Assembly (NCBI GenBank): GCA_965644295.1 | Contig: CBFFRP010000377.1 | Coordinates: 214,361-278,360, forward strand | DNA length: 64,000 bases | Direction of reading: 5' to 3' | From: Paraphysomonas bandaiensis | Taxonomy: Eukaryota > Chrysophyceae | Shown here: positions 11,191 to 20,566 of the stretch, one piece after another | How the letters are laid out: the number at the start of each line of letters is the position of its first letter | Numbering within the stretch: position 1 is the stretch's first letter | The notes under the pieces: model-generated | The model's database searches: none | The model's input: only the letters and a program-made list of their open reading frames with translations | Told to the model about the DNA's origin: nothing | Made by a program: the position numbers and the translations under genes

Positions 11191-12572
11191 GCACCATGGT
11201 GCTCAAAGCGATGCATAAGTAGTCCCGAGACGGTTGATCCATCACTATATAATATAGCAAACCAAGTAGTAAGTGTATAGATACAAACCTAGATTCTAGA
11301 CACAATCGTTCTCATGTAATAATCAGATATTCCTATGTAGAGTCACCCATGTGTAATGTGTAATTTCATCAACTATGTTCCCATTTATACGGTGGCATGA
11401 AATTGAGATCACAACAACAAAAATACTTGTGGTTAACACTAGTCGGTTCGTAGGTATGCGATTGCAACAGTATCCTTTTTATAAAGTTTGTAGAACAATC
11501 CCAATCTGCTCTCGCTGTATAAATTTTCTGCAAAAATATCTATAATCTCGACTGGTCCCCCAAAGAATTACAAGAGTAGCTTTTACTAGTATCAATCACA
11601 CTACAATGGCATTTATGCGTAGTATTGATCTGGTTCTACGAATTACCCAATGTAATACACAAGCATTCTATCACTGCCTGATGATAACGTCGTATAATTT
11701 ATAATGTATATATAATATATTGTTGTGACATAATTAAAGTGCCACCAAAACAATATCGCTTACTCTAGTAGCCACTATTAGATAATAGAATGGAAATGTA
11801 TTATTTCAGAGTTGTTGTGATTCTATATTTGCTGATTTAAGTACATACATACATACTCAATACTCAATATACAATATAGCATAGTGAGTGAAGCTTAGAG
11901 CATTGCTACATACTACATACATGATCAACGCAGGGGAAGTCACATAGTAAGTTATTATTCGAATTGTGTAATTTTAAGCCCATTACTAACCGCCAACATG
12001 CCAGTAACACATAAGACATAACCACAGCTCCCTCTACTGACTGTAAGAGTAGATACTAATCTCTAAACTACATTGTCACTGAAATACTGATGTGAGGGTT
12101 ACTAATACATAGCACTCCACTTCAGCATCAAGGCTTCCATTTAGTGCTGAACTTTTTATAATCTTGAGAACTATGGGTTTACGAATACAAGCACTTATAT
12201 TCATAGGGAGCCTTGCTGGAAATACAGCCGTTCCATTCTAAGCTTCACCATCATACCACCATAAAGTATAGTAGGTACATACTACTTCACTCTTCAACAC
12301 TGACTGCAATCCTGGTAATGGAGAATGTCTTATCATCGCGGTCAGTTCTGTACCCACAATCCTCAAGCAGCCTACTGATCCTTCCATTCATCTGTGATTT
12401 CCAATCAGACAGACATTCATAAGAAACTATTTCCGATAAGACGAACATACCTATTACGTAAACTCTTTGCCCCGTAACTTTATTATTATCTGCTTCATGG
12501 GACAATGATGAATTGAGATCCTCATATTTCTTGCGCACCTGCATAGTTGATGAATGAGGCGAGTTGAGATAT
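11191..12572. other. Spacer between the inverted-repeat arms
   Basis: About 1.4 kb. The motif TAGAGTCACCC.TGTGTA at the inner edges of both arms occurs a third time at about 11338-11360. An 85-codon minus-strand open stretch (12287-12544) has no recognisable homology and no transposase-like motif. I see no supported gene. Confidence 0.45.
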
Positions 12573-12771
12573 TACACATGGGTGACTCTACAGTGCCTGA
12601 AAATTACTTCTGAAGGTGGAAGATTACAAGCAATTCATTGAAGCATACCATTTCATGCTGAGCAGGAACAAATGCATGATGATGATGATCTCTCGTCGGA
12701 TCTGAATACTCACACAGATATCGAAACCAAGTCAAAAAAACGGTGAAAATATGGCTCTCAGCCAATCAAAA
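12573..12771. repeat. Right arm of the 0.2-kb inverted repeat, upstream of NOM1
   Basis: Mirror copy of 10984-11190. It ends outward in CAGCCAATCAAAA, a CCAAT box about 190 nt before the NOM1 ATG. Both divergent genes therefore carry the same promoter-proximal sequence in the same orientation relative to their own transcription. Confidence 0.85.
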
Positions 12772-12958
12772 GTGCTGGATTGGTTCGTATTTTGTGTATA
12801 TGGACGTATGTACGAGTGGACACAGTCCACAGCCACTCCGCTGTATACGGTATACTGGGCATATACAGGACTGTACTGAGGAGTGGATGCTGTACGAGAC
12901 ACTCAGTGACAGTGAGAGGTGGAATCAACGTTCCACGGGACAGAAGCACTGTGAGAGG

Positions 12959-15900
12959 ATGCGAGGAGTGAAGAGAAAGACCACGTCTCTGAATGAGGGC
13001 ATAAGGAACCAGCTGGGTCTAAGTCCTTCCCCCCATAGCAGCAGGAAGAGGAGCAGGACCAGGAAGGAGGTCAGTTGCACTGGAGTTGTGTTGAGATGAC
13101 TCATAACGATACTAAAACAGATTCGAAAGGAGCTTCGGGCTGCAAAGCGACAGAAGTCGCGTCCCACATCTTCCACTAAACAAAAACAAGAGCAGCCGAA
13201 GCTCATCTCAGAGGATCCGAAACCATCCGAGTCGACTAAACCTACAAAGAAACAGAGAACGGAGCCTACTCGTGATAGACCCAGCAATATGCGCCCCGAA
13301 TATGTCGATCCTGAAGACGAGGAAATTGCCCGTTTAGAGAAACTTTTGGGAGTGTCTAAAAAAGGTTGCATATGTCTATTCGCTCCCATAGTTGTAATTT
13401 GCACTCTGGTGTAGATAAGAAGAAGAGCGCAAAGAAACTCAACAAAGAGTTTGAACTTTATGAGGTATATGTTCATATTCGGAATACACGTTTCATCTCC
13501 ATATGTACAGGGTATTAGTGGAAACCTGGGCGATTTTTTGTTGAAGTTAGATGACCTCTCTAGTAGTATGTGTGGTGGCGGAGAGGGGGGAGAGTGGAGA
13601 AGCATCCTAGGAGGGAGTGATATCGAAAGCGATAATGATGATATGGAAGAAAAGCATCACATCATTGACGATAGTGAGCAGGAAGTGTCCGATGTAGACT
13701 ATTCGGATGACGAGGACGAGGAGGAAGAAGAGATGGAAGAAGGGAACGAAACGGAGTCTTTGAAAAGCAAGAATGCGGAGGAGATTCATGCCGATGTGTA
13801 TCGGCCTAGGCCGGGAGAGGATATATATGGACGGCCAGTGACCCAAGAGACAAGTGCAGTGCCAGGGAAATATGTGCCACCTGCCCGCCGTAATCAGCAA
13901 CCAGAGAAGCAAACAAATATTATAGCGGAGGTGGGCCGGATGTTGTTGTGGTACCGTCAAGAAATGATTTGAGCTAATGTTTCACGTACTTAGGACGATG
14001 AAAAAGCACGAATGATCCGCCGGATTGTCAATGGACAACTTAATCGGTGCAGATCAACTCCTTTCAGCATCATACTCTAGCTGACGAATTTGTGTTTCTT
14101 GCAGGCTGTCGGAGCAGTCCAGAGACTCTGTCCTCCGAGCTATTGCAGGTGAAGACTGTCACTCTTTATGTACTCCAATGTATCCTCACACTGCACACGT
14201 TTTTTCTACTAGATGTATTTCGTGAAAACAGCTTTACCATTACATGTACCATACTAAAGGAGTGCCTCATCGCTGTGTGTGCCAACACGAGTCAGCTGAT
14301 GACAACTCTCGTCCCGCACTATGCCGCACTAGTTGCTGCTTTACACTTTAGCGTACATAGCGATATTGGTGCATATATGGTGGAGGCACTCACTGTGAAA
14401 CTGGTGCAGGTAGTTTCGAATTGTATGCAGCCACTTTTTTAAGGCGTTTAGTAGGAAATAGAGGGTGGGGACACCACTGAAAAGAGTCATGCACTCATAA
14501 GCAGTAAAGTGGCGAGTAATGTTTTGGTGCTGCTCGTATATCTGTACAATCTACGCGTTGTGCAGCATCGTCTTGTAATGGACATTTTGACGATGGTGGT
14601 TCGAGGGAATGATAGACCGATGTCGGAGCAGCGTGCAGAATTGGCTTTGTGCGTTGTCGAGCACTGTGGCCCTTCACTACGCTCTGACGATCCCCAGGGT
14701 CTGCGCCAGGTTGTTCTCGAAGTTCAGCAGCGTGTGAAACAAGAGCAATATGAAGTAGTCGATGGAAGAGTCAGATTTATGCTGGAGGCACTTGCTGACC
14801 TTAAAAACAACAAGTCTAGAAGAACTCAGACCGCCAATGCAGAGATGGTAGCTGCGCTGAGGAAGTGGGTAGGACGTGCAAAAGTTGCAGCTAGGGGCAA
14901 AATCAATGGCGTGAGTGGGGCTGCTGAGTCTGGTTTGAAGGTATCTTTGCAGGACTTGCTACAGGCTGAGACTGTAGGTAGGTGGTGGCGGGCAGGGGCT
15001 TATTGGGGAGGAGCTGGGATGCTTCGAGAGTCGGAGGTTGACTATGCAGGGAAAGAGGAGAAGCAAGTTAGTGGGGCGCGTAGCTCTACAGATCATGACG
15101 AGGAGCAGAAGTTGCTTAAGCTTGCTAAGAAGCTTCACATGAATACCTCTGTGCGACGCAATATATTCGTGGTACTCATGAGTAGTAGAGATACTACTGA
15201 CGCTTTTGAGCGACTTTCTCGGCTTGATCTCAAGGGTAAGCAGGACAGAGAAGTCATCCGTGTGATTGCAACGTGCTGCGGGTTGGAAAATACTTACAAC
15301 GAGTTCTACGCTGAATTGGCCACAGTTTTTTGTCTCCAGAATCGTCAGAACAGGACAACTCTTCAATTTGTATTCTGGGACCTGTTCAAGGTATTGACAT
15401 CGCCCGATGAGGCTGCTATGAAAGAAAGTAGCATAGAGCGGAAGGCAATTAATATGGCTCGAATGCTTGCATGCTTGGTATCAAATTTTCAGCTCTCTCT
15501 TTCCGTTCTAAAAGTGATCGATATGGCGGATTTATCCTCTCAAATGATGCTCTTTCTGGCCACATTCTTTCTCGCTCTGTTTTCAGTGAAGGTATTTTTC
15601 AGCGCGTTACAGTATGTTGCTAAAATTCCACTTATCAGATTACGGAGGAGGCTTTCGCTGGTGTGCTGGATCGAGTTGCTACTACTTCTGACTGTCTGGC
15701 CGTACGAGAGAATGTTTTGGTCTTCCTTCAGGTAATGATATGTATTCTTGCTTCAGTATTGTTGAGAACCCTTTACGTGTAGCGACACTTGACTGATTTC
15801 CCTTCTGGTCTTCCGAAAGAAGAACTAAAGATTATGCAGAAGCGACGCCTAAAAACGATTCGAACGATGGAAGCTATGAGTGTACTTGACATAGCAAAAG

Positions 15901-15959
15901 GATTGAGTAAGGACAAAACCGAACAACATGATGACTACAATGCGGATTTCGGGTTATAA
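12959..15959 (+). CDS. NOM1/Sgd1-like nucleolar MIF4G-MA3 protein
   Basis: Nucleolar scaffold for the DEAD-box helicase eIF4A3/Fal1 in 18S rRNA processing. Ten exons: 12959-13069, 13121-13364, 13415-13464, 13511-13930, 13994-14046, 14105-14148, 14213-14409, 14455-15591, 15639-15731, 15783-15959. Introns are 45-64 nt and all are GT-AG. The frame is continuous for 841 aa, close to human NOM1. The N-terminus is Lys/Arg-rich, with a long acidic stretch at about 170-215. RPRPGEDIYGR and KYVPPARR precede the MIF4G domain, as in Sgd1. MIF4G signatures are MIRRIVNGQLNRLSE, LYNLRVVQ and RFMLEALADLKNNK. After VGRWWRAGAYWGG, the MA3 part begins near LAKKLHMNTSVRRNIFVVLM, with NTYNEFYAELA and FVFWDLFK. 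The start was chosen at the first ATG opening the basic N-terminus (MRGVKRK). Confidence 0.93.
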
Positions 15960-16566
15960 ATGCTACAACTGTACCGTATCATGCCCTAGTTTGCTAATTT
16001 GAATATACCATTTAGAAAAAGCAGCGTAGTGTGAGTTTAATTAATATGTATTACAAAGTGAGACTACAATATAGAAGCCAAGGAAAGTTATTGTAATCAT
16101 TTGTTTACCTAAAGTTCGCTTAAATAGATTATGTAAAGCTGTGCGTTCCTGTAGAACAGAAATTTTCGGGTAATACCATTTATTTTTCAAGTAGTTTGAG
16201 TACAACCTACCAATATGTAAACCTCGATTACACTCTGTGTAAATAATACGTGTATTCGTGTATGAATATTAAAAGTGGGATCATTACTGAATATTTCAAA
16301 AGAGTAACGCAAGGTTAAAAATATATCTTACGACAGGAATATATAATACATACGTCAGTGGCTTATTACCTGGGCCTGGTAATCGCTGATGGTAATGACA
16401 TTACTATTAGTATATGCCAATATAATTGCCGGGACATTTTTCATTAATAGCATTATAAGTGCCGGCAACTGGGCACCCATTAATGGAATTTACCATTTTT
16501 ACCATTTACTGGTAACTAATATCTGGATATAATATGCTATATATAGAATGAACTGTTTTTAATATA
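15960..16566. other. Intergenic region with an R2 palindromic repeat
   Basis: AT-rich spacer after NOM1. At about 16370-16512 lies a member of the R2 palindromic family: it starts GGGCCTGGTAATC, has an ATAATTGCCGGGA centre and ends TTACTGGTAAC. No gene is seen. Confidence 0.5.
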
Positions 16567-17472
16567 GTAGTGAGTGTCTGATTATTAGAATATAGGCGTG
16601 TAAGAGTCCCTCAACAAAGTCGGACTCGCACCTTTTTGTGGTGTTCTGGGGGATAAGTACCGGAGAGATTCTCTCTGAGAAACTAACGTGAGCCGCAAAC
16701 ATAGTCAGCAGATATTATTCTTCTGCCCACTCATAGCCGAATTCTTGTGTGGTACAAGGGACACCAATAAGTGTCACATGTGTAGACGTCTTTGGGCCCT
16801 GACAAATAAACAGGCATCCGGGACAGGACCCACCTGAAGAGTAACCGGTAACCGGGGTATTGGGCTGCCTGCTGATGTCAAGCATCCGGGGTGGTCGCCC
16901 CTTCTTGGTGCTTGCGGCGACGCACAAGCAGCTTCCGTAGCATTAAATAGTAGGATAAAAAAGTATGTACTGATTAGTTACAGGTAGAGGTCTAACTAGT
17001 TTGTCTAGCATTCATCTAGCTACTAAGTTGGAACAGGTTTTTCTATTGCTAATAATATGACTTTCAATATGGCGTGTAAGAGTCAGAACTAATGTAGCAA
17101 TTCAACTAACTATAGTGCTTAACTCTGACATCCTACTATTTGGCGCTACGAAAGCTGCTTGTGCGTTACCGCAAGCACCAGAGTGCAACCACATTCGCTC
17201 TCTGTCCTTATAAGAGGTGAAGTAGCCCGGATGTTTGTCTTTTGACTTCAGTAGGCAACCCAATACCCCGGATGCTCTAGAGGGGGGCCCATTTTCGAAT
17301 GCCTGTTTATACGTCAAGGCTCAAAGACGTCTATACAAGCATTTGGCTATGAGTGGGCTGAACGTTATCTGCTGATTATATATAATATGCGGCTCACGTT
17401 AGTTTATTTCCGGTACTTATCTCCTAAAACACCACGACAAGGTAATAGTACGACTTTATTTATTATTTAGGG
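16567..17472 (-). mobile_element. R1 repeat (minus orientation), split by a nested R1
   Basis: The inverted R1 3' end (GTAGTGAGTGTCTGATTATT) starts at 16567 and is interrupted at 16607. It resumes at 17071 and ends in a diverged form of the family 5' end near 17472 (GGTAATAGTACGACTTTATT). It is older than the inserted copy. Confidence 0.8.
16608..17070 (+). mobile_element. R1 repeat, copy C, nested insertion with 13-nt target duplication
   Basis: Full-length R1 (463 nt) from CCCTCAACAAAG to GACTTTCAATAT. It is flanked by the direct repeat GGCGTGTAAGAGT at 16595-16607 and 17071-17083. The target is the 3' region of another, oppositely oriented R1. Confidence 0.9.
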
Positions 17473-17495
17473 ATTTGTTATAAGCGTTTTTATCT

Positions 17496-17582
17496 ACGTA
17501 GCTATTAATGGTCATAATGGCCATTATAATTGCTGGGAATTAGACTACCCTTAATGTGCCATTAATGGCTACCAGGTCCTAC
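17496..17582. repeat. R2 palindromic repeat
   Basis: Degenerate copy of the R2 palindrome with ATTAATGGTCATAATGG, ATTATAATTGCTGGGAATT and CCATTAATGGCTACCAGGTC in order. It lies just beyond the R1 pair. Confidence 0.55.
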
Positions 17583-17753
17583 TTATTACTGTTTCACGCA
17601 TGAAAAAATAGTAGTAAGAAGATACACATAAGAAGCAATGTTGAGCTGAATTGTGATCTTCATACTAGATACATTTCGATGTTCTTGTAAAGGTCTTGTG
17701 AGCAATATAGGAATTATTACTCAGTTGTCAGTTGTAATCTACTTTGGTTTGGT

Positions 17754-18046
17754 TAACAGAAGTTGACATTATTTGCTAAGGTTTACTATTCTCAACTGAT
17801 AAGATGAAATTATAAACATTACATGATAAAGAACCTAAGTTGTGTTCGATGTGTTCAACACCATTCATTTACTACTATAGTGTACAAACCACACACTCAG
17901 TGATCGTATCCTGTATAGTCATCCACTTCTACTTCAGTTTCATACTACATAATATAATGTACTAATTACATATATATCTTTCGATCCTTGCATCTCACAT
18001 AATACTGCACTCAATTGCAAGTATATAGAATCTTCAGATCTCAACA
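17754..18046 (-). repeat. 3' LTR of the first copia element
   Basis: 293-nt LTR reading TGTTGAGATC...CTTCTGTTA on the minus strand. It differs from the other LTR at about position 17894 (CACACAC versus CACCCAC). Confidence 0.93.
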
Positions 18047-18172
18047 CTCCCCCTCAATTGAGTGTTGTACTATGACACCTCCCAGCTATTGAATGCCTGA
18101 GATAAAAAAAATTCTTGACAGTAAAATAGACTCATCTCTAAGTCTAAACCTCTGTCTAAAAAAACTCAGTAC

Positions 18173-20566
18173 CTACTTGCGCCTTCTTTTATCCCTTGGT
18201 CCCTCATTAATCACTTCAGTGGAACTCTTAACTTTCTCTCCAAGATTTCTCTTTCTCTGCTCCATATATGATAAACCAACCAATGACTTTGTATAAATAT
18301 CTGCTGCTTGTTGCGATGTATGCATATGCACTAACTTAATCGTATTGAACTGATTGGGATCCACGTGCTCTCTCACCATGTGATACTTAATCTCAATGTG
18401 CTTCGACTTCTTGTGAAACACTGGGTTTTCGGCCAAATCCTGGGCACTCTGACTGTCGATGAAGAATGGTGTGGGTTTGATGAGCCTCAACTTAATCTCA
18501 CCCGTCACCCCCCGAACCCATAGCACTTCTTGGAGACCCGAGTAAATACACTGATACTCAGACTGCATGCTTGACGTTGCCACTGTCGTCTGCAGTTTGG
18601 ACTGCCAGACTATAGGCCCTCCCGCTGCAAACCCAACGTACCCCGACGTGGACTTCCTGGAGAGCTGATCTCCCGCCCAATCCGCGTCAGTAAACATATG
18701 GAAGTCGAACCGTCTACTCCCATATTGAATCCCTTTGTCAATAGAACCACGAATATATTGCCATACATGTGTTAATAGCTTGCATACTTCAATATTCACC
18801 TTATTACTGAACCGAGACAGTACTCCCACTGCATAGGCAATATCCGGCCTCGTGTTCATCGATAGATATAGTAATGCACCTATCAGCGGCCGATATGGGA
18901 AGTTATCTACTATAAGCTGTTCCTCCTCGGTATGCTCATGCCGCGCCCCTTTTGCCACTAAATCCATTGCTTCCGCCGGTAGAGGACTCTTCCGTACCTT
19001 TCGCGGTGACCCAAGATACTTTTCAAACTTTTCTAAGATCTTAGCCGCATATACTGATTGGTCAAGACGAATATACTCTGGCGTTCTTGTGACTCGAACA
19101 TTCAGAAAATGTTCCATCTCGCCCATATCCTTCATATCAAACCGGGCACACAGTTGAGCTTTAATATCCTTCACTATGTTGACATCACGACCTAACACTA
19201 GGATATCATCCACATATATCGTTAATAATATCAATTCATCGCCCTTATACTGATAATACAAACACGGGTCTAATACACATGGTTTAAAATGCATAGATCG
19301 TATGAATTTATCCAATGTTTTCCACCACGACCGCGGGGAACTCCGAAGCCCGTATAACGACTTCTTCAACTTAAAGCAGTACCCCTCAGGCAGCTGAAAG
19401 TCCGGAGTTGCCTTCATATATACATCCCCCTCTATATCTGCATATAGAAATGCGTTAGACACATCCAGTTGATGAATTACCATGTTCATCACGAAAGCTA
19501 TGGCGATTAACAGTCGCACTGTTACCCCCTTAACAACGGGTGCGAAATGGTTCGCCCAACCACTCGACTGCTGTCCACAACCGATTGCTACAAGACGAGC
19601 CTTATATCGGCGGACCTCTCCCTCCTTATCGTACTTCTTTCCATAGACGTACTTGGAGTGCAGTGGGACGACTCCGTCCGGTATACGAGTCACCTCCATG
19701 GTATCTCGCTTCGCCAAACCCTCTCGCTCTACACGGCGAGCTCGTCTCCACTCCCTGTGCTCGGCACTCTCCAAGGACTCACGATGTGTCTGAGGCACTG
19801 TCGACTCTTCCGCTGACATCCACACTGAGTCTGCCTCCTGTAAAAGGTCACTCACATCACTCTCATCACTCAAATGATGGATTTGTCCTAACACCGACAC
19901 ATTCGTTACCGTCCTTGGAGTTCTTGCGCGTTTGCCGTGCGGATGATTCTCGGCAGGGGTCCCTTCCCCCGAAGGTAATGCTGAGTCAGCCTGGGGCTGC
20001 ACCTGCCCACTTTCCGACTGCTGTGGCACCACTCCGCTGATACCGCCGTCACGGTTGTCAGTAACTCTGGCCCTAACCACCCTCTGCGCAAGATCCTCTG
20101 TCATCTTCTTGATGTCAGCAATATGAATAGGAGTTTTATCCTCCACTTGAACCTGGTTACCAGTAACCAACGACCGGTATCCCACAATAAGTCCCTTCCT
20201 TATCACCACTCTGTTAGTCTTGTATAGCAGACCACCATCCTCATGGTGCTTTCCGATAAGATACTCAAACTCACCCGGTTGACGAGCCTCGGGATCTATA
20301 GCCACTTGAGCCTCCTCCAGCTCTCTATAATAATCCTGAGACCTCTCAGGTACCGATTCATCAAATAATACATGTACCGAGTGTACTACGGTGTCCCCCA
20401 CTAGCACCTTGTATCCTTTTCGATCAGCTGGATACCCTATGAAATAACCTGTCATTGCTTTGTCCTCCCAGTCCTTCCTCCTGTCGGCCTTGGGTGTTAG
20501 CACATATGCTTTGCACCCCCATTTCCGTAGCCACGATAGGCTGGGAACGCTCCCCCTGGGACACAC
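18173..20566 (-). CDS. Copia pol, downstream part: integrase C-terminus, reverse transcriptase, RNase H
   Basis: Second half of the pol polyprotein, about 797 codons of open frame. It begins in the integrase C-terminal region (WLRKWGCKAYV, the copia GKxGY-type region). The reverse transcriptase follows, with YKARLVAIG, the first catalytic Asp in QLDVSNAFL, SLYGLRSSPRSWW and the active-site YVDD at residues 451-454. RNase H signatures are TDADWAGD, ATSSMQSEYQ and DSQSAQDLAENP. It lies in the -1 frame relative to the upstream part, overlapping it by about 70 nt; the break coincides with a run of five G near 20552. This is most simply a one-base lesion or a base-calling error, because a programmed shift inside integrase would be unusual. 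Confidence 0.92.
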   Translation of the reverse strand: MCPRGSVPSLSWLRKWGCKAYVLTPKADRRKDWEDKAMTGYFIGYPADRKGYKVLVGDTVVHSVHVLFDESVPERSQDYYRELEEAQVAIDPEARQPGEFEYLIGKHHEDGGLLYKTNRVVIRKGLIVGYRSLVTGNQVQVEDKTPIHIADIKKMTEDLAQRVVRARVTDNRDGGISGVVPQQSESGQVQPQADSALPSGEGTPAENHPHGKRARTPRTVTNVSVLGQIHHLSDESDVSDLLQEADSVWMSAEESTVPQTHRESLESAEHREWRRARRVEREGLAKRDTMEVTRIPDGVVPLHSKYVYGKKYDKEGEVRRYKARLVAIGCGQQSSGWANHFAPVVKGVTVRLLIAIAFVMNMVIHQLDVSNAFLYADIEGDVYMKATPDFQLPEGYCFKLKKSLYGLRSSPRSWWKTLDKFIRSMHFKPCVLDPCLYYQYKGDELILLTIYVDDILVLGRDVNIVKDIKAQLCARFDMKDMGEMEHFLNVRVTRTPEYIRLDQSVYAAKILEKFEKYLGSPRKVRKSPLPAEAMDLVAKGARHEHTEEEQLIVDNFPYRPLIGALLYLSMNTRPDIAYAVGVLSRFSNKVNIEVCKLLTHVWQYIRGSIDKGIQYGSRRFDFHMFTDADWAGDQLSRKSTSGYVGFAAGGPIVWQSKLQTTVATSSMQSEYQCIYSGLQEVLWVRGVTGEIKLRLIKPTPFFIDSQSAQDLAENPVFHKKSKHIEIKYHMVREHVDPNQFNTIKLVHMHTSQQAADIYTKSLVGLSYMEQRKRNLGEKVKSSTEVINEGPRDKRRRK

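Noticed and set aside
12287-12544. Transposase gene between the inverted-repeat arms
   Set aside because: Only 85 codons, no DDE-like or zinc-finger pattern; the arms are not proven to be transposon ends and no target duplication is visible.
16567-17472. LTR retrotransposon with R1 as LTRs
   Set aside because: The two R1 copies are in opposite orientation, one is nested in the other with its own target duplication, and there is no internal coding region.
20497-20566. Programmed ribosomal frameshift in the first copia element
   Set aside because: The break lies inside integrase, where a shift would not separate structural from enzymatic products, and no canonical slippery heptamer in the right phase is present; an indel in the G run is simpler.
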